Origin: JAKZSU01 sp047517485
GTDB lineage: Bacteria; Pseudomonadota; Alphaproteobacteria; UBA7887
DNA length: 17,531 bases
Direction: 5' to 3'
Assembly: GCA_047517485.1 (NCBI GenBank)
Contig: JAKZSU010000220.1
Location: 1-17,531, forward strand
Shown here in pieces: positions 12,128 through 17,531 of the stretch. The position numbers were made by a program, and so were the translations under genes. The stretch's first letter is position 1; each line of letters starts with the position of its first letter. A model generated the notes under the pieces. That model saw only the letters and a program-made list of their open reading frames with translations. It had not been told where the DNA came from and did no database searches.

Positions 12128-14234
12128 ACTGCTTCTCGAACTGTTTTGCGAGGAAATCCCGTCGCGCATGCAAGCGCGGGCGGCGGCCGATCTCGGCCGG
12201 GCGTTAGCCAAAGTATTGCGCGACGAGTGTGGCTTCGCCGACAGCGTTGCCAAGGACGCGGTTCGCACATTCGCCACCCCGCGTCGGCTTGCCGCCGTGG
12301 TCGATGGTGTCCCGACCGAGCAGGCCGACGTCTCGGAAGAAAAGCGCGGGCCGCGAGTCGGCGCGCCGGATCAAGCGGTGCAAGGGTTTCTCCGCTCGGT
12401 CGGGCTCGACTCGATCGAGTCGTGCGAGCAACGCGAAACCAAGAAAGGCACGTTCTTTTACGCGGTGATCGAGCGCCAGGGACGTCCCACGGCGGAGATC
12501 CTGGCGGCCCGCATACCGGCGCTGATCGAAGACTTTTCCTGGCCCAAATCGATGCGCTGGGGCGAGACCTCGCTGCGCTGGGTACGGCCGCTGCACTCTA
12601 TTCTGTGTATTTTCGATGGCGCGATTGTGCCCGGCGTGCTGACGCTCGGAAACGCCGGCGAAGGCGCGACAATGGCGTTTTCCAACCGAACGCGAGGCCA
12701 TCGCTGGTTGGCGCCGGAAGAAATTGAAGTGGCCTCGTTTGCCGACTATCACGCCGCGTTGGCGGCGGCGAAAGTCATCTTGGATCCCGCCGAGCGCCGC
12801 GCGGTGATTGCCAATGGCGCCCGTGAGCTCGCGGAAGGCGCGGGGCTGGTCTTCGATGACGGAGACGCGCTGCTCGACGAAGTCGCCGGTCTGGTCGAAT
12901 GGCCGGTCTGTCTGCTTGGCGAGATCGATGCCGCCTTCATGGCGATCCCGGCGGAGGCGCTGGTGACCTCGATGAAAACTCACCAGAAGTACTTCCCGCT
13001 CCACGATGCCGCCGGCGAGCTCGCCAATCGCTTTATCGTTGTCGCCAACATCGAGGCGCCGGACAACGGCGACGCGATCCGCGCCGGTAACGAACGCGTT
13101 TTGCGCGCGCGCCTCCACGACGCGCGATTTTTTTGGGACCAGGACCGCAAAGCCTCGCTCGAAAGTCGGGTGCCACGGCTCGACGATATCGTGTTTCATG
13201 CTCGCCTCGGCAGCGTCGGCGACAAGGTTCGCCGCCTTGAAGTCTTGGCGGAAAACATTGCCCGCCAGATTTCCGGCGCGGACGCCGAAGCCGCGGCGCG
13301 GGCCGCGCGGCTATGCAAGGCCGATCTGGTGACCGGAATGGTCGCCGAGTTCGCCGATCTGCAGGGAATAATGGGCAAATACTATGCCGAGCACGACGGC
13401 GAGACTCCCGCCGTCGCCGCGGCGATCGCCGATCATTATTCGCCCGCCGGTCCCGCCGACCGTTGCCCCTCGGCGCCGGTGTCGGTGGCGCTCGCGCTCG
13501 CCGATAAATTGGATAGTCTGACAGGGTTCTTCGCCATCGACGAAAAGGCGACCGGGTCCAAGGATCCGTTCGCGCTGCGGCGCGCCGCTCTTGGCGTAAT
13601 TCGTTTGATCCTCGACAATGCGCTGAGGCTGCCGCTTCGTGGCATTTTGGAGACCGCCGCCAATCTGCGGTCCGCATCAGGCGAAAATCGTGACGCGATC
13701 GAAGTGGCGAACGATTTGATTGCTTTCTTCGCCGATCGACTGCGCGTCCATTTGCGCGATTCCGGCCTCAGCCATGATGTGGTCAGCGCGATACTCGCGG
13801 TCGCCGAAGACGATGACCTGGTGCGCCTGGTGGCGCGCGCCGAGGCTTTGCGAACCTTCCTCGAGACCGACGACGGCGCGAACCTCCTACTGGCATTCCG
13901 ACGCGCCACCAATATCGTCTCGATCGAAGAGAAAAAGGACGGCGCGGCGTACGACGGGCCGGTCGACCAAGCCCGCCTCGAAGCGGCCGAAGAGCATGCC
14001 CTCAACGACAAGCTGGATGTCGCCACGAAAACCATCGGCGCGGCCTTGGCGGACGAGGATTTCTCGGCGGCGATGACGGCGCTCGCCACCTTGCGGGCAC
14101 CGCTCGACATTTTTTTCGACAAGGTCACCGTCAATGCCGAGGACAGCGCGATCCGCGCCAACCGGCTTCGCCTGCTCGCCCGCATCCGCGCGGCGTTGGC
14201 GTCGGTTGCCGATTTCACCGAGATCGAGGGCTAA
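12120..14234 (+). CDS. glyS: Glycyl-tRNA synthetase beta subunit
   Basis: A 704-residue protein, the usual length for the tRNA-binding beta subunit. It opens with the family signature MAELLLELFCEEIPSRMQARA and contains RGPRVGAPDQAVQGFLRSVG-like and FSWPKSMRW segments, the HD-like part around EALVTSMKTHQKYFPLHDAAG, DARFFWDQDRK, and a C-terminal anticodon-binding domain ending FFDKVTVNAEDSAIRANRLRLLARI. The ATG at 12120 overlaps the glyQ end. An in-frame ATG 15 bases earlier (12105) is less likely, and the frame's extension to 11589 is only the shadow of glyQ. The enzyme needs both subunits. The gene looks intact. Confidence 0.95.
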   Translation: MAELLLELFCEEIPSRMQARAAADLGRALAKVLRDECGFADSVAKDAVRTFATPRRLAAVVDGVPTEQADVSEEKRGPRVGAPDQAVQGFLRSVGLDSIESCEQRETKKGTFFYAVIERQGRPTAEILAARIPALIEDFSWPKSMRWGETSLRWVRPLHSILCIFDGAIVPGVLTLGNAGEGATMAFSNRTRGHRWLAPEEIEVASFADYHAALAAAKVILDPAERRAVIANGARELAEGAGLVFDDGDALLDEVAGLVEWPVCLLGEIDAAFMAIPAEALVTSMKTHQKYFPLHDAAGELANRFIVVANIEAPDNGDAIRAGNERVLRARLHDARFFWDQDRKASLESRVPRLDDIVFHARLGSVGDKVRRLEVLAENIARQISGADAEAAARAARLCKADLVTGMVAEFADLQGIMGKYYAEHDGETPAVAAAIADHYSPAGPADRCPSAPVSVALALADKLDSLTGFFAIDEKATGSKDPFALRRAALGVIRLILDNALRLPLRGILETAANLRSASGENRDAIEVANDLIAFFADRLRVHLRDSGLSHDVVSAILAVAEDDDLVRLVARAEALRTFLETDDGANLLLAFRRATNIVSIEEKKDGAAYDGPVDQARLEAAEEHALNDKLDVATKTIGAALADEDFSAAMTALATLRAPLDIFFDKVTVNAEDSAIRANRLRLLARIRAALASVADFTEIEG

Positions 14235-14242
14235 TTCGAATC

Positions 14243-16930
<2,688 letters not shown>

Positions 16931-16970
16931 GCCATGCTATTGTGGTGCCTCGGAAGGAGCCGCCGTGGCC

Positions 16971-17321
16971 ATGCCAATTCTTAGAGTCTTGCGACCATTA
17001 TTCGCGATATTTCTGTGGCTGTCCCTGGGCCATGCGGCGTTGGCCGCGGGTCCTGAAGAGGAACTCGGGCCAGAGAAGATGGCGCTGGCCGACGAGATCG
17101 TCGAGAAGGTGATCTATGGCATTCGCTACGAAATGTTGCGCGGCGAGAGAATCCGCGCGGTGATCAAGGCGTGGGCCGACTATTACGGTCGCGAAGGCGC
17201 GATCAACCAACGCGAAAGCATGATGATCCAAGTCTATGCGGCCCGCGCCGCGATGCTCTATAGCCAGGGCATCGAGCACGTCCCCTACGCGGACCGGGAA
17301 AAATCCCGGCACGACGATTAA
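16971..17321 (+). CDS. Small exported protein of unknown function
   Basis: A 116-residue protein with a clear Sec signal peptide: a short basic start (MPILRVLRPL), a hydrophobic core (FAIFLWLSLGHAALA) and a likely cut after ALA near residue 25. The mature part, about 90 residues, is charged and helical (KMALADEIVEKVIYGIRYEML, GERIRAVIKAWADYYGREGA, RESMMIQVYAARAAMLYSQG). I recognise no family. The start may be ATG 16971 or GTG 16965; GGAAGGAG (16952-16959) serves both, with 11 or 5 bases of spacing. It follows ppdK by 40 bases, so it is probably cotranscribed, and its stop codon abuts repeat copy 2. Confidence 0.65.
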   Translation: MPILRVLRPLFAIFLWLSLGHAALAAGPEEELGPEKMALADEIVEKVIYGIRYEMLRGERIRAVIKAWADYYGREGAINQRESMMIQVYAARAAMLYSQGIEHVPYADREKSRHDD

Positions 17322-17392
17322 TACCAAACCGCGATGAGTAAGACTCATCGCGGTTTGTCGTGCGTTCAAGCGCCACGCAGGCTGCCTCGCAT
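17321..17392. repeat. Dispersed palindromic repeat, copy 2 (truncated by an insertion sequence)
   Basis: It matches 7560-7632 almost base for base, including the perfect 14-bp inverted repeat (17325-17338 with 17344-17357) and the arm to CTCGCAT. In the two other arms (7601-7660 and 7694-7752) the sequence then continues AAGCTCGGGCG, but here it changes abruptly at 17393. It begins at the stop codon of the exported-protein gene, so the hairpin could also end or stabilise that transcript. Confidence 0.85.
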
Positions 17393-17531
17393 TGTAGCGC
17401 ACCCGGTTCCTTGGACACAAGTTTGTCTCACGCGGCGGGCCTGATTGAGATCGCGGCGTGCCACGCCTGACGAGCTTGAGCGGGGCTCAGGTAGCCGTTC
17501 TTTTCGACGATCCACTGGGCATTGTAGAGTT
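17393..17531 (-). mobile_element. End of an IS3-like insertion sequence (partial)
   Basis: The insertion begins exactly where repeat copy 2 breaks off. The end sequence starts TGTAGCGCACCCGGTTCC and includes GGACAC; a TG terminal dinucleotide is typical of IS3-family inverted repeats. A transposase C-terminus on the minus strand stops 35 bases inside this edge, as expected for the right end of such an element. The other end and the target-site duplication lie beyond the window. Confidence 0.65.
17428..17529 (-). CDS. Transposase C-terminus, IS3-like (partial)
   Basis: Read on the minus strand, the last 33 codons encode LYNAQWIVEKNGYLSPAQAR followed by QAWHAAISIRPAA and TGA. An aromatic-Asn pair, a hydrophobic-charged helix, then GY/GF-x-SP-x-x-AR is the usual C-terminal ending of IS3-type DDE transposases, after the catalytic Glu. 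The catalytic domain itself is outside the window. The family assignment is from this short tail and the adjacent IS edge, so it is moderate. Confidence 0.6.
   Translation of the reverse strand, partial: LYNAQWIVEKNGYLSPAQARQAWHAAISIRPAA

Overview
The window joins the right end of an integrated, phage-derived element (1 to about 7392) to conserved chromosomal housekeeping genes (about 7393 to 17320), and ends in the edge of an insertion sequence. High GC content, a long-chain polyprenyl diphosphate synthase, the two-subunit glycyl-tRNA synthetase followed by pyruvate phosphate dikinase, and a DUF2007 / TrmN6-like / S49 peptidase cluster suggest an alphaproteobacterium, probably Rhodospirillales-like. 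That placement is by protein resemblance only.

Element, 1-7392, all genes on the + strand. In order: the C-terminal end of a large terminase; a RusA-like gene broken by an in-frame TGA; an HNH nuclease; an HK97-type major capsid protein; the prohead protease; two small connector/head-closure proteins; a portal; and a tiny zinc-finger protein. After a short AT-richer gap come two unrecognised small proteins, an excisionase-like helix-turn-helix protein and a tyrosine integrase. No tail, baseplate, tape-measure, lysis or holin gene follows the head genes. The integrase lies directly against the 3' end of a tRNA-Pro(CGG) gene, the usual geometry for integration into a tRNA. A complete head-building set, no tail genes in view and its own integrase resemble capsid-forming phage satellites (cf-PICI-like elements), which make their own heads and borrow a helper phage's tails. 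The left part of the element is outside the window, so this is a hypothesis.

Expression of the element: the capsid gene has its own candidate promoter and a strong ribosome-binding site. Protease, connector, head closure, portal and zinc-finger genes overlap end to end and look translationally coupled. The excisionase-like and integrase genes overlap by 193 bases.

Chromosome, 7393-17320. tRNA-Pro (- strand) has a clear promoter. A 313-base gene-free stretch between it and the polyprenyl synthase gene (- strand) is filled with palindromic repeats. A divergent promoter region follows, then + strand genes: DUF2007 protein, TrmN6-like methyltransferase, S49 peptidase, a small membrane/zinc-ribbon protein, glyQ, glyS, ppdK and a small exported protein. 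A second copy of the palindromic repeat follows at 17321 and is cut off at 17392 by an IS3-like insertion sequence that runs out of the window.
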